A stretch of 64,000 nucleotides of DNA. Source: Liolophura sinensis. Its lineage: Eukaryota > Mollusca > Polyplacophora > Chitonida > Chitonidae. Shown here in pieces: positions 54,015 through 64,000 of this stretch; position 1 is the stretch's first letter, and each line of letters begins with the position of its first letter. The notes beneath the pieces were generated by a model. That model was not told the DNA's origin, ran no database searches, and worked only from the letters and a program-made list of their open reading frames with translations. Both the position numbers and the translations under genes were made by a program. The stretch spans positions 79,142,028 to 79,206,027 of the forward strand of contig NC_088295.1 in assembly GCF_032854445.1 (NCBI RefSeq). The letters run 5' to 3'.

Positions 54015-56263
54015 CAAGTAACATGGTAACACTACTTTTCAAAATAGCTACTCATATGATGATAGGCACATTGAAGATACCGCCTGCGGTATCAATGACT
54101 CCTTACCAGAAGACATGTTCATGTCAATGAGCAAAACTCTTCAAACGATCGACAAGCCGTTACAATTTGTTGAAATAGTTCAATGGTCTGATGCGGAAAA
54201 AATAGGAACATATTCTACAATTACAGTACACAATGACATATACTAAAACAAGAACATGAAATACAAAATCTTTCCAATATTTTTGACAAAATTTCGAGAT
54301 GCGTTGTACATAAGTAGTATGCCTAGTATCGAAAGTTTTCAAAAATACAAACTTACCTATGGATAAAACCAAGTTCATGACATAAAATCAGTCACAACTT
54401 CTTTCTTCTATCTCAGAATGAAAGCTCGGAATCGGGAATTTTTATGACTAACTTACTTCCTGTATTTAACGAGGTCACGAGGCTAAACCCAGGCCCTAGG
54501 TGTTCAGTGAAAAGCGCGGGCTCATATAGCATTATTTGGGAGAGCTATGACCTACAAGTTGACGGCATGGCGGCTCCCGTGAACCCCGCCTGTGACAAAG
54601 GGACTCCCCGTGCACAGAATCGACACTTACACGTCATACAGTCACATTACAGCAGCACGCAAACCAATTGTATTTCTTCCCTGCGTGCAATGTGCGAAAT
54701 CAACCAATTATTTTATCCACCTAGCTAACAGGGCCTCCAAACTATCAATATCAAAGATTCAGTAAGATTTAAATTTTAATCTCCGGTTAAACCCGAAATA
54801 TAATAATTCATTTTGAATAAAATTTTCGCAGGAGTGATAGACATACTGCAGAATGACATCATCACAAAATTACGCAGTCTACTATGAGCGTTCTTTCACA
54901 GTAAAACGTGCGACAGCCAGCCGCAGGGAGTGAAACGCCATCACACCTATGATACCATAACCTATGGTATTCACATGCTTAGTATCGTTATGTATACATG
55001 TACCATTTTGTCCCTTGTCATGCAAGTGTCGTAAAATCCATGGAATTATGAAAATAGGTATAAATCTTAACAAATGTACCCGGAGCAGCATAATCTATAT
55101 TAATATGAAGAGAACAATTCTACATGTAGGGGGATACAACAACCCTCAGTAAAACACATATAACGACAGATAGAAATTTTGTCTTTGTCTCACGGGGAAA
55201 CAGAGCAAAGTGTGGCAACATTTGAAGAGGTTATACCTAAGATTTTGTGTGCACTATATATATTCCATAATCAAATTTTCTCTATTTACTTAGCTCAAAT
55301 TACTGCCATTCAGAAAATATCAGGCTCATACCTGCACTATTTACAGTGGTAAAATGACTTAAGTTTGAAAAAGTGATTATAAACGCTATGAACTTTATTA
55401 ACTATTTTGAACGGCTACAGGTGCACAAACGAGGCGGATAAAGATTAAGATTAAACACTGATTACATAAAGTTTTGAGGAAAGAGTGTGAAAAATTAGTT
55501 GTAAATGTGGTCTTCAGTAGTTTGTTGGATTTTTTTTTATACAGAAGAAGATACCAGCAAATAATTTTTGTATGGTGGGTATTTGGGGCCACCTCTTAGC
55601 ACATAGTGTCTTTGTGTAATAATGATATGAGGATGTAGAACATGCTTAATAAATCTATTTGCTCTAGAATTTGGTCTTTTGAGCTCACAAATGCCTTCAA
55701 TCTGGACTTTGATCATACTTATACCCTAACATATCCATAAATATTATCACCAATAAGATTAAATGCATATGTTTGGACGTTCAGGTAAATTTACAAGACA
55801 TCCATCCCATATTAATTCAGAAAAATTATAATGCAAAGGTGATATATACCAAAAGGTAGTCCCAAATACCCTCCATACAATAGTATTTTCAAATACCCTT
55901 TTCTCCAGTAATAAAAAAAAAAACAAAAAATATTAAAGAAAATATTTGCAAATATGTTTTCAGGCTCTTTCACATGATTTTTTTCTTTAAAGGTGATTGT
56001 GTGTGCTATTCTAAATTAATCACACAAATTCCAAAGGAATTGAGCTGATCAATTTTTGTCAAAAGTCTCTGGTATAGTCTCTTTAACTTCTTTCAGTGGC
56101 ATGTCTATGAAGAACTTCATGGTTTACTCATCAGTTTCGCGCTGTTTCAGGTGTTGACTGATATTATTCAGACACCAATTAAAAAACCAAGTGATAAGAG
56201 GTTCCCCGATAAATACCTATTCCTGCTTTCGAAAGGTGGATGGTACTCAAAGAGACATTGCAA

Positions 56264-56420
56264 GTGTTTATTTATTTACTTGATTGGTGTTTTACACAGT
56301 ACTCAAGAATATTTCACTTATATGGCAGCGACCAGCATTATGGTGGGAGGAAACCGGGCATAGGCCGGGGGAAACCCATGAGCATCCGCAGGTTGCTGTC
56401 AGACCTTTCCATGTGCGACA
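56264..56420 (-). mobile_element. SINE (family S), 3' half, minus strand
   Basis: TTTATTTACTTGATTGGTGT, TACTCAAGAATATTTCACTT, CCAGCATTATGGTGGGAGGA, AACCCATGAGCATCCGCAGG and TTGCTGTCAGACC. It has a well-preserved core and part of the body. Confidence 0.85.
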
Positions 56421-57418
56421 CTGCAAGTAACACTCTTTACAAATACAGCAAAAGACTATAACTGGACCTTCAGACATAACAAACTAAACATACATGCATA
56501 TAATTCAGGAAAAACAACCTCAAAGACAAAAAACATAACAAATAATTTTTTCGATCCTTAACAAACTAGAGGTCCAAAATATATGCGTACATGTATTTTG
56601 TTTCAATGTGTAAAATGTGTATTCTTGAAGAAAGAAAATGTAGTACTCTGTAAACAGAGTTTCTATTGAAACTTACAGTACAAAAAAAGGTGAAAGATTA
56701 AATTTAAAATATACATTAAGATATTCTGTTGAATGATCATAGTATTCTATGTACTAGCTACCAGGATACACAAATACCACACCTGACACCTTATCTATCA
56801 TCTGCTATGCTAATACTCCTATTACAAATTGAGACGGTTAAAGTGTTTTTCGCATAAATGAGAACTGATAAGCTGAGATTTAAGAATTCCTAAAGACAAT
56901 GCTCCGTTAACAGTTTCCACTTCACACAATAACTGAAATAACCATAATAAAATGTAACTAATTTTTATAAATAACCATCAATTCATTTATGTTCAGAACA
57001 TAAATCAGAATGTAGTCATGCTTGAGAAAATACATACATATTATGATGAGTACAAAATATTCTGATATACTGATGCCAGAGGCTAGGTACAAATTATGCT
57101 TAAGTTTCGTGATAAAATATAATTAGATCTATGAATTAAGTCTGAAAAATTCCATAGACCACTACAGTGTTGACACTGGTGAAAAATAAAGCAACAGTGT
57201 AGTGTTTTGCTTAACACCTTTCAAATACACCTTTCCATAACTGCTAACAGTTTAAAAAGAAGTCTTTAGAAAACCTTAAAATGAATAAATGTAAACTCAG
57301 CTCTTTATACAAAAAATCGGTGGACATTGTGAAACTATCAGTTAACCCTGATTCACCAAAGACAACTCAGGAAGATTTTAATTATTTGATGAACAAACAG
57401 GGACCAGGTCACTACTTC

Positions 57419-57780
57419 TTAACAGCGACTGGAATGGATGGCTGACCGAGTGGATGAATGACTAGCTGAGTTATTGGATGAGCGAGTAGATGAATGACTG
57501 TTATTTGAAGAGCTGCTGGTTTCACTTTCATTTTTAGGCCATATGTTACTAGAAGATGGAGAGGATTCAATTTTAAAATGAACTTGGCTCAGACGCTGTC
57601 TGTCCAGAGCATCTGTGGCAGGTGATGTATCTACAGGCATTTGGATGGCTCTCGCAAGTCTATCCCAAAACCATTCCTTCAGATCTCCCTTGGTGAAGTC
57701 ACAAATCGTGATGTGTCTGAGGATAGATGGGAGTTGACACAACTCCTTCAGCACAGGAATCACCTTCTTACTTCTCGATC
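57419..57780 (-). CDS. MYD88: MyD88-A last exon: TIR box 3 and Ser/Asn-rich tail
   Basis: KKVIPVLKELCQLPSILRHI and TICDFTKGDLKEWFWDRLAR with AIQMP complete the TIR domain, including the box 3 FW-RL. About 66 further residues follow, low in complexity and rich in Ser, Asn and His (for example SETSSSSNNSHSSTRSSNNS), ending SSRC and TAA at 57419-57421. The acceptor is CGTTTTCAG. The tail is not part of the usual MyD88 fold and could be a phosphorylation platform, which is inference. Confidence 0.92.
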
Positions 57781-60700
57781 CTGAAAACGTCAACCAAATA
57801 ACAGTACAGATGACCTGTTGCACATGGTAAGGTTTGAAATGATAGCTGCCTATTTACAGCATACATAAATATCCCCTTCACCAAACTTAGTTTTGTGGAT
57901 TGAATGGTTTATGCCATCCCCAAGGCCTTACAAGCCAGGTACCAAACAGTCAACTTCATGTGCAGAACCCAGGAAAGACATCACATCTTGTAGAATGCCT
58001 ACTAAACCTTCTAGGTTTGAACATAAAACATCATCATGGACAATAAGTCTGCACAGCAGCACATTGGATTAATTTATTTATTTATTTGATCAGTGTTCTA
58101 CACCATACTCAAGAATATTTCCCTTATGCCCCAGTGGCCTGCATTATGTTGGGGGCAAACTGGGCAGAGCGTGAGGGAAACCCATGGGTTGCTGACGGAG
58201 CTGTCCACGTAAGGCCGCAGAGGAAGCCAGCATGAAATCACAATGACTGCATTGGTGGGAAGCTCCTGGGTCATTGCACTGTGCTGCCGTGCTAACACCC
58301 TTGGCCACGGAGGCAACCACATGAAATTAATCAAGTGTTAAGCTAGTATACGCAATCAAAGTAAAATCTACTTTAAATAAATGCCACTGTACGTAAAAGA
58401 CACCTATCAATAGTAAACCAATTCTAATGACTGTACCTGGAGACACTGCATGGGCAAATTTGATCTGAAAATCACACTGAGGACTTTTGAGGAAGTTTGG
58501 AGACACAATGGCAACCATCTTTTTACACCTGTAATTAGAGGTACATGTAGCTCATATATTCACTATTAAGGTATGTACAGCATATTTAGAGAAAGTACTG
58601 CAGTCAACTGTGTCATTAATGTCAGAGTTATACTTGATAAGAGCTTTGATAACAACTCAGGTCAACCACTTCATACAGTTTGGGCAGATTTAAGGGTAAA
58701 ATCACAAAATTAAAGTGAATTAACACATTACTGGTATTAACTTTTGTTTACAAAGTTTGAAAACAGTCGTCACAAAATGCCAACATAATTGTGTCCTTAT
58801 TAATATAGTTGGATAGTTTGAACAAAGAAATAAAACAGAAGTTTTTTGGTTGTACGCCACATTAACACCATTTCTACTACATTGTGACCCAGTCTATGGG
58901 TACTCACACGCTGTCTAATACTACAAGAGGAGCCTCAAGAGACTTCAATTGTGAAACTCTTCAAGAGAGGGAAAGGAAATTATGAAGAATTTTGGTGAAA
59001 TGAGGAATATTGCTCATTCAAATCTTAACAGTCAGCCAATCAGCTTTCAGATCACAGTGCCATTTTTACGCTTACACTTCAACCCCATTATTTTCTAAAA
59101 CAACATCACTTATTTGCTAGAAGACATCAAAGCTTTCTAAATATATCGAATGTCCACTCATTGGTATTATGCTTCCCCCAAAAAGAGGGGCAAAATTTCT
59201 ACAGTGAACTGGAAGCTGCCATAAAATAAGGAAAATGAACATGTTGAAGATGATGAAGAAGAGAAGCCCTTTCACTGCACCAGCATTCCATGATTTGACT
59301 GAACCTGCCACCTGGCCCATCAGATAAAGGGCATTATGATTACACTTGGGCAGTTTTGCCCGCAGTCTCCCACATGTGTGCATATAGTGCTGTGTGTGCT
59401 GCAGTTGAACTGTGGAATGTTTGATCCACCAGTTGTGAATGTTTGACTTGGCTTCAGTGTTGTACAAAAATATCAAGCCCTTACCTCTCCTCAATCAACC
59501 TGGCTGAGATAGTGTGGTACGACCCTCCGGCCAGCATGTCACGCTCAGGTACACACAATTTAAGATTGTGCTTGCTGGACTCAAGGTGTGAAATCATCTC
59601 TTTTACAAATGCGATGTCATCAATGGAATGACAGACAAATGCGTCGTAGTACTGTGGTGCCCCGTGAGCCACTGGAAAGGAAAAAAAATGATACACAAAA
59701 TCTATATCTATTTAGTAAAGGATTTGAAGAATCTGTATGTATGCTTGGGGTTTAACATCATATCTTTCAGTCATATGACGACGATGAATCATTAGGTGCG
59801 TGTACATAAACTGTGACTTCTTGTGGCAGGACGAGTTCATGCTGCCGCCACTGACATATCAAGCCGAAGACACCAGACATGACACCGTACCCAGTCACAT
59901 TATACTGACACACAGCTAACCAGTCCTGTTTCCTTGCATTAATCTCTCAGTGTTGAGCATCAAGTGAGGCACCAATAAGTACCATTCATGAATGACTTGA
60001 AGGCAGTTGCTCTGACCAAAGCATTCAAGGATTTGAAGAGTTAGTATAACTAAGACAATAGCACTATATTTAGCGTATGTACATGAGCAACAGGCCACAT
60101 ATCTCATTGGAGAGATACTCCCAAGATGCCGGTGCTCCCCATGGTCAATTAGCACCCTCATGCTATTAGTTAGTTACATGGTTACTCAGTGAGAGGATAC
60201 ACAAATATGGGGTGTCAATAATCCTCATACTGGGTGAGGCGTCACCATATCCTATCACTGAGTAACCATGTAAAGAATTTATCCTGCAAAGATCCATCAA
60301 TTCAGTGCAGAAGACAAATGTATAGGTGAATCGCTTAAGCTATGTGACCATTGATGGATACTAACAAAGGGAGATAACCTACTCAGCAGACATATTTGAC
60401 GTCATCTGAAGGATTCGAGAATATATCGGTACCCCACGTGACCATTATTGTCCAATGACAAGCGAAGCATTTTGTCTGATGCTGCATAGAAGTACATATG
60501 TATCATCCCCATTGTCAAGTAGCACCCTAATACAGATCCATATCAATGAATCTAACATTGTCAAAATGAACCGTTATACATTGCTTTATACATTTATATA
60601 TAGATATATAGATACAACATACTTACCATCGCCATTTGTCATGTACTTGAACTGATCAACATTGTGATCGGTGTCAGACCTGGAGCTCTGGGACACAGTC

Positions 60701-61985
60701 TCATCCTGGACAATCTGATAACTCTTAAGCTGTTTCTGATTCTCCTCCCATACGTGGATGTCATTTTCTACAATTTTATCAGAAAATCCCATATTACAAA
60801 ATATTTCACAATTTTTTTGCTGTTTCTTTAAAACACATGCATACACAATTCTATCATTAACAATTTCCAGTAGTACTGAGTTCATTTATATCAGTATTAC
60901 ATCTCCACCTTGCACATACATGCATGTATTGACTTTGAATATGCTTTACTTTACAAGTGGTACTCTAAAAATAGGCTGTGTAATAAAAAGAATACATATA
61001 CAGTCTATTTCACCAAAAAGTGTGACAAACTTATTAGAAATTGTTATATATATAAAAAATTCTAACTAAAGCAGAATTAACAGCTGGCAACTTGCAAAAC
61101 TCATATACTTCATCTGTGTGCCAGATTTCCTCCCATCATAACTCTGGCCGCCGTCACATAAGTGAAATATTCTTGTGTATGGCGTAAAACACCAATCAAA
61201 TAAGTAAATCAGTAAAATCTGATCAGTGCTTTACACCGTATTCAAGAATATTTGACCATGGACATTATGTTGGGAGCCAGCTTGCAAAACATAGCCTATA
61301 TTTGTATATCTGGTAAGAGTAGCTACAGATAATGAGAGTGTGTTAAGTCTCATCGCAGGCAAATATGGGAGGTCACAGACAAAAATCCTTTATTTTATTT
61401 TAAAATGAAAGTGAAAGTTCTTGGCTTAATGCACACTTTATAACAATACAAATTATGAATGCAAGAAGATGAAGCCAAAAGAAAATGCAGTAAGGTCTTG
61501 TTAGAAAAATCCTTTACAGTATGAATATTTGCTTATCCTGAAAACAACAAAAATACATGGTTATAAACAAAATGGTTAAAGTTTGTACACTGTTTGATCC
61601 ACAAAACACTCCACCCAAATACTACCTCCACCACCTCCACTCTCTACACAGCACAGAAAAATTACAAAACACAGATTTCAGAATCCAGGAGGTGAAGTTC
61701 TGTAAGCATGCCATGGTGGCATGGAAGATTCTGGGAGACCAATACTGTTTGGCTTACCTATAACAGGCAAAACTGAGGTCAGCACATCTACTCTGCCCAA
61801 CTCCTGTAGGATTTTGCACAGTTTGCCCACAGTGGCATTTAGGACGAGTCCCGCTACCCCAGTCATCCAAAAGCGTTCCCATAGGATCAGCACTTCTCTC
61901 AAAATTGCATGTCTCCAAATACTCATAACCGATTAGTTCTGCGAACCCGGTGAAGTCTGGCATATAATAAACTTTCAGTAGGCAC
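57419..61985 (-). CDS. MYD88: MyD88-A: MyD88 adaptor with death and TIR domains (5' incomplete)
   Basis: MyD88 is the cytoplasmic adaptor that couples Toll-like/IL-1-type receptors to IRAK kinases through TIR and death domains. Five minus-strand exons are visible: 61758-61985 (death domain), 60627-60767 (intermediate domain), 59485-59671, 58437-58528 and 57419-57780 (TIR plus tail). Phases match throughout once one extra base at 61838-61840 is set aside. The residue pattern follows MyD88 rather than other TIR adaptors: 'EYLE---E--ADP---LL-DW', then TIR with 'DAF-CH' and 'FW-RLA-A'. The exon for the N-terminus and first death-domain helix was not found up to 64000. A Ser/Asn-rich tail extends the C-terminus. 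Confidence 0.88.
58067..58325 (-). mobile_element. Full-length tRNA-derived SINE (family S) in a MyD88-A intron
   Basis: Read on the minus strand: head GCCTCCGTGGCCAAGGGTGT (A-box-like), GCAATGACCCAGGAGC, B-box-like GTGATTTCATGCTGG, body (GGCCTTACGTGGACAGCTCC; CAACCCATGGGTTTCCC), core (CAACATAATGCAGGCC; AGGGAAATATTCTTGAGTAT) and tail GATCAAATAAATAAATAAAT. This is the reference copy for the family in this window. It lies in the MyD88-A intron before the last exon, in the sense direction. Confidence 0.88.
58437..58528 (-). CDS. MYD88: MyD88-A exon: TIR core
   Basis: 92 nt. CKKMVAIVSPNFLKSPQCDF is followed by QIKFAHAVSPG, the central strand and helix of the TIR fold. The acceptor is AATTACAG and the donor GTACAG. 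Confidence 0.92.
59485..59671 (-). CDS. MYD88: MyD88-A exon: TIR boxes 1-2
   Basis: PQYYDAFVCHSIDDIAFVKE is box 1. LKLCVPERDMLAGG is box 2 and the BB loop, then HTISARLIEER. The BB-loop proline found in most TIR domains (RD--PG) is alanine here and also in MyD88-B. The acceptor is CTTTCCAG and the donor GTAAGG; phases 1 and 2. Confidence 0.9.
59743..59965 (-). mobile_element. SINE-like family D2, diverged minus-strand copy
   Basis: GCTTGGGGTTTAACATCATA, TCAGTCATATGACGACGATG, CATTATACTGACACACAGCT and AACCAGTCCTG correspond to the reverse complement of the element at 28278-28609. It lies in the MyD88-A intron between the intermediate-domain and TIR exons. Confidence 0.75.
60177..60270. repeat. 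94-bp imperfect palindrome in a MyD88-A intron
   Basis: CATGGTTACTCAGTGAGAGG at the left end pairs with CCTATCACTGAGTAACCATG at the right end, with one mismatch over 22 bp. Pairing continues loosely inward (AATATGG and CCATAT). It could form a hairpin and may be a small foldback element. Confidence 0.75.
60627..60767 (-). CDS. MYD88: MyD88-A exon: intermediate domain
   Basis: 47 residues, beginning ENDIHVWEENQKQLKSYQIV and ending DQFKYMTNGD. The intermediate domain links death and TIR domains and in mammals is needed for IRAK4 recruitment. The acceptor is AATTGTAG and the donor GTAAGT; phase 1 at both ends. It aligns without gaps to the MyD88-B start exon. Confidence 0.85.
61125..61283. mobile_element. 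Two SINE (family S) 3' parts, head to head
   Basis: The plus-oriented part (61125-61212: CCTCCCATCATAACTCTGGC, AAGTGAAATATTCTTGTGTA, ACACCAATCAAATAAGTAAA) is followed directly by a minus-oriented fragment (61217-61283: TCAGTGCTTTACACCGTATT, CAAGAATATTTGACC, CATTATGTTGGGAGCC). It lies in the MyD88-A intron after the death-domain exon. Confidence 0.75.
61758..61985 (-). CDS. MYD88: MyD88-A exon: death domain, with a +1 frameshift
   Basis: The first frame reads MPDFTGFAELIGYEYLETCN, then RSADPMGTLLDDW. The second gives ATVGKLCKILQELGRVDVLT and SVLPVI. Together they match the MyD88 death domain ('W--LAE-M-FEYLE---LE--ADPTG-LLD-W', then 'VG-LLELL--LGR-DVL--L'). The switch needs removal of one base, most simply one A of the AAA at 61838-61840 (TTT on the plus strand). 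The exon is 228 nt; 227 would satisfy both splice phases. The acceptor is CTCAG|GTGCC (weak pyrimidine tract); the donor is GTAAGC. Confidence 0.82.
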
Positions 61986-64000
61986 CTGAGATTTGAGATT
62001 GAGGAACATGGACAAAGTTCTTCTAGCTCTGTTCCTGAGTACAGTCACAGAAATATGATCATAGCAGGAAGAAGTCAGGAAGGCATGGGTTTAGATGATA
62101 TAGGGAGATGAGCTGCAGCCATCATGAAAGTCTGTCACACCAAAAGTACCTCCAAATGCTGAAAGACACAGAAAAGCTATACAATGACCGTTTATCCACT
62201 CTTTCAAATGTAAAAAGAGCATTAATTCTTCATTTCAAGTCAATATGCCAATGTACCTTAAGTTTGAGATCCAGTAAAAAGGACAATCATGATTAAGAGG
62301 ACTGGATAGCAGCAAACCGGTGATAAATCAGCCAGCATACGACTTCCTGCTACACATTTGTTTTGTGCAGATAAGATGCGGTGCACAAAAGGGAAGCTTA
62401 TAATACATGCATATGTACCTACATGAACTCCCAGTGGTGAGGTCAAAATTGCATAAAACTATATATACCAAAGTTCTATAAACACTGTTTTGTGAAATAT
62501 ATCTGAACAAATAACACTTGAGCTTATCAGGCTATCAGGGTACCAGGCTATTCAGCTGTCAGACATTATACGTTATTAAGAAATCTAAGTTTTCAGAAGT
62601 ACAGATTCTGAATTCACTATGGGCCTTAAGAGCTCATGACTTCACACTTGACCTACCAGTATACACTGGATACATAATGATTTTAAGGAAGTTGGAGCAG
62701 TTCACAACTTCTTTTTTGTCTGGTACTGGGACACTAAATTCCACCTAACATCCACATTATAACTCCTTACAAAATAACCACATACTTTGTTGGGAAACAA
62801 TATGAACTACGCATGAGCTAAGGTACAGTGTAAAGTACCTGTGCTTTGTTATGTACATATGTACAAGCTTATAGTACATGTACTACAGCATTTGCTAAAT
62901 GGTACATGTGATTACCCTGTACACAAATTACCCATCACACTTGCCTCAGTAACATACTTATTTTTTAAACGATTATACTTTGTTAATTTACTGCTGGTTT
63001 TCAATCATGAACGTATTTATTCCTCATATATACTTTAAGAAATTATGTTATATGAAGAAAATAAATTCTGTTTAGACTTTAATAACCTTAACATGCTATA
63101 AGATTGATGGTTAAACTTGCTCTGTATTGTAGGATGTGAATTGAGGTATGGGGCAAACTATAACTAACTTGATATACGATATATGATAGCTTATCAGCCT
63201 CTTTGTACAGGATGACAGACTGCTGTATTGTTTACTACTGAACAACACATTTACTGACAATAAGCTCCAAGGCTTATCATAATAAAGCAATGAAACCATC
63301 AGTACAGAAAACAAATAATAAAAATCAAATGCTTTTGTTAAAGAATCAATAGTGCGCAATCTACACTTCAAAGATAACCAAAAATTTGGCCATGGAGAAG
63401 GAGAACTCCCTAGTTTTTCCACTGGATCTCTGAATACAGAAGTACATGTAGTACAAGTATGTGTTATTCAGGAATTTTAATAGTTTTCAAATAGAAGGGT
63501 TTGGGGCTTAATGGACAAAGCCAGCCTGACATCCTACTATCTCAGAATAAAGTACTCACATACTGTATTTTAGTCCTACCACCTTAACAGAGTGCATGCT
63601 TAATGATGTCATCACACTATTTCTGTTTTAAATCCTATGATTTAAAGTGAAAATAAAAAAAGTATGTATCGGTGGAAGTCCACACCAATCTTTATCCAAA
63701 ACTACCTTTATTTACTTTCACATTTCTGTTTCCAATGTAATGACAAAATACAGTCAACTGTTGGAATTCTATTTAAAGGAGGAGGTGTGTGTGGGTGGGG
63801 GGTGGGGGTGGGGGTGGGGGGGTGAAGGGGGGGGAAGTGAGTGGGGGGGGTGCTCAACCTGTTAATTTTGGTGCCAATGACAGCACTATAGCAGCTCATA
63901 GGCCAAGGCTCAAATTGATGCTTTCATAGGGACTTTTACACTCTTATTTATCCTTCAATGAGTACCATGGATCTTTATCTAGATGTCTAGTTAGAGGAGA
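61986..64000. other. Right-edge stretch upstream of the MyD88-A death-domain exon
   Basis: I searched the minus strand for the N-terminal MyD88 exon (start codon, first death-domain helices) and recognised none; it probably lies beyond 64000. The only notable structure is the G-rich tract at 63779-63851. Confidence 0.5.
63779..63851 (+). other. Long G-rich tract, candidate G-quadruplex cluster
   Basis: About 73 bp with at least eight runs of four to eight G separated by T, TG or GAA. It exceeds the minimal four-run quadruplex pattern. It lies on the strand opposite to MyD88-A, in what is probably its first intron or upstream region. Confidence 0.75.

Larger units (their letters stand above)
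47198..57418. other. 10-kb transposon-rich spacer between MyD88-B and MyD88-A
   Basis: No protein-coding exon recognised, and in particular no death-domain exon. It contains a Harbinger element, a Tc1 relic, one MITE, four SINE pieces, a 44-bp duplication and a long inverted repeat, all listed separately. The remainder, notably 54.0-56.2 and 56.4-57.4 kb, is AT-rich sequence in which I see nothing. Confidence 0.6.

Noticed and set aside
47092-61758. Splicing of the MyD88-A death-domain exon into MyD88-B to make one long gene
   Set aside because: The MyD88-B first exon could only be entered in phase 0 at its nearest acceptor, while the death-domain exon ends in phase 1; the joined frame meets a stop.

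Overview
This is animal nuclear DNA: AT-rich, with small exons bounded by GT/AG splice sites, long introns, many minisatellites and a dense load of short transposable elements. The proteins and the dispersed repeats (a tRNA-headed SINE with a conserved core, and a second SINE-like family with a CACT tail) suggest a lophotrochozoan, most likely a bivalve-type mollusc. That placement is inference from remembered repeat families; no marker gene settles it.

Layout, left to right. (1) 670-3670, plus strand: the last two coding exons of a flavin-containing monooxygenase whose 5' part lies left of the window. Its stop codon lies inside the first unit of a 106-bp minisatellite. (2) 4.4-18.6 kb: no gene recognised; minisatellites, a foldback element, an (AT)34 tract and G-runs. 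(3) 18651-38809, plus strand: a complete contactin-type neural cell adhesion gene. I assembled 24 coding exons that join in a single frame (3747 nt, 1248 residues): signal peptide, C-type lectin-like domain, six Ig domains, four fibronectin III domains and a C-terminal hydrophobic segment. (4) 42983-47197, minus strand: 'MyD88-B', a MyD88-like TIR gene that starts with a methionine in the intermediate domain and so lacks the death domain; one intron holds a 213-bp higher-order tandem array. (5) 47.2-57.4 kb: transposon-rich spacer with a PIF/Harbinger element, a Tc1 transposase relic, a TA-flanked MITE, SINEs and a long inverted repeat. (6) 57419-61985, minus strand: 'MyD88-A', with a death-domain exon, intermediate domain and full TIR; the N-terminal exon was not found in the window.

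MyD88-A and MyD88-B are head-to-tail paralogs with matching intron phases and an identical 92-nt TIR exon length. MyD88 links Toll-like and IL-1-type receptors (TIR-TIR contacts) to IRAK kinases (death-domain contacts). A death-domain-less neighbour could therefore compete for receptors without signalling, which is inference. Each copy carries one +1 shift in a three-base homopolymer, so base-calling error must be excluded before either is called broken. The contactin and monooxygenase genes have no evident functional link to the MyD88 pair.
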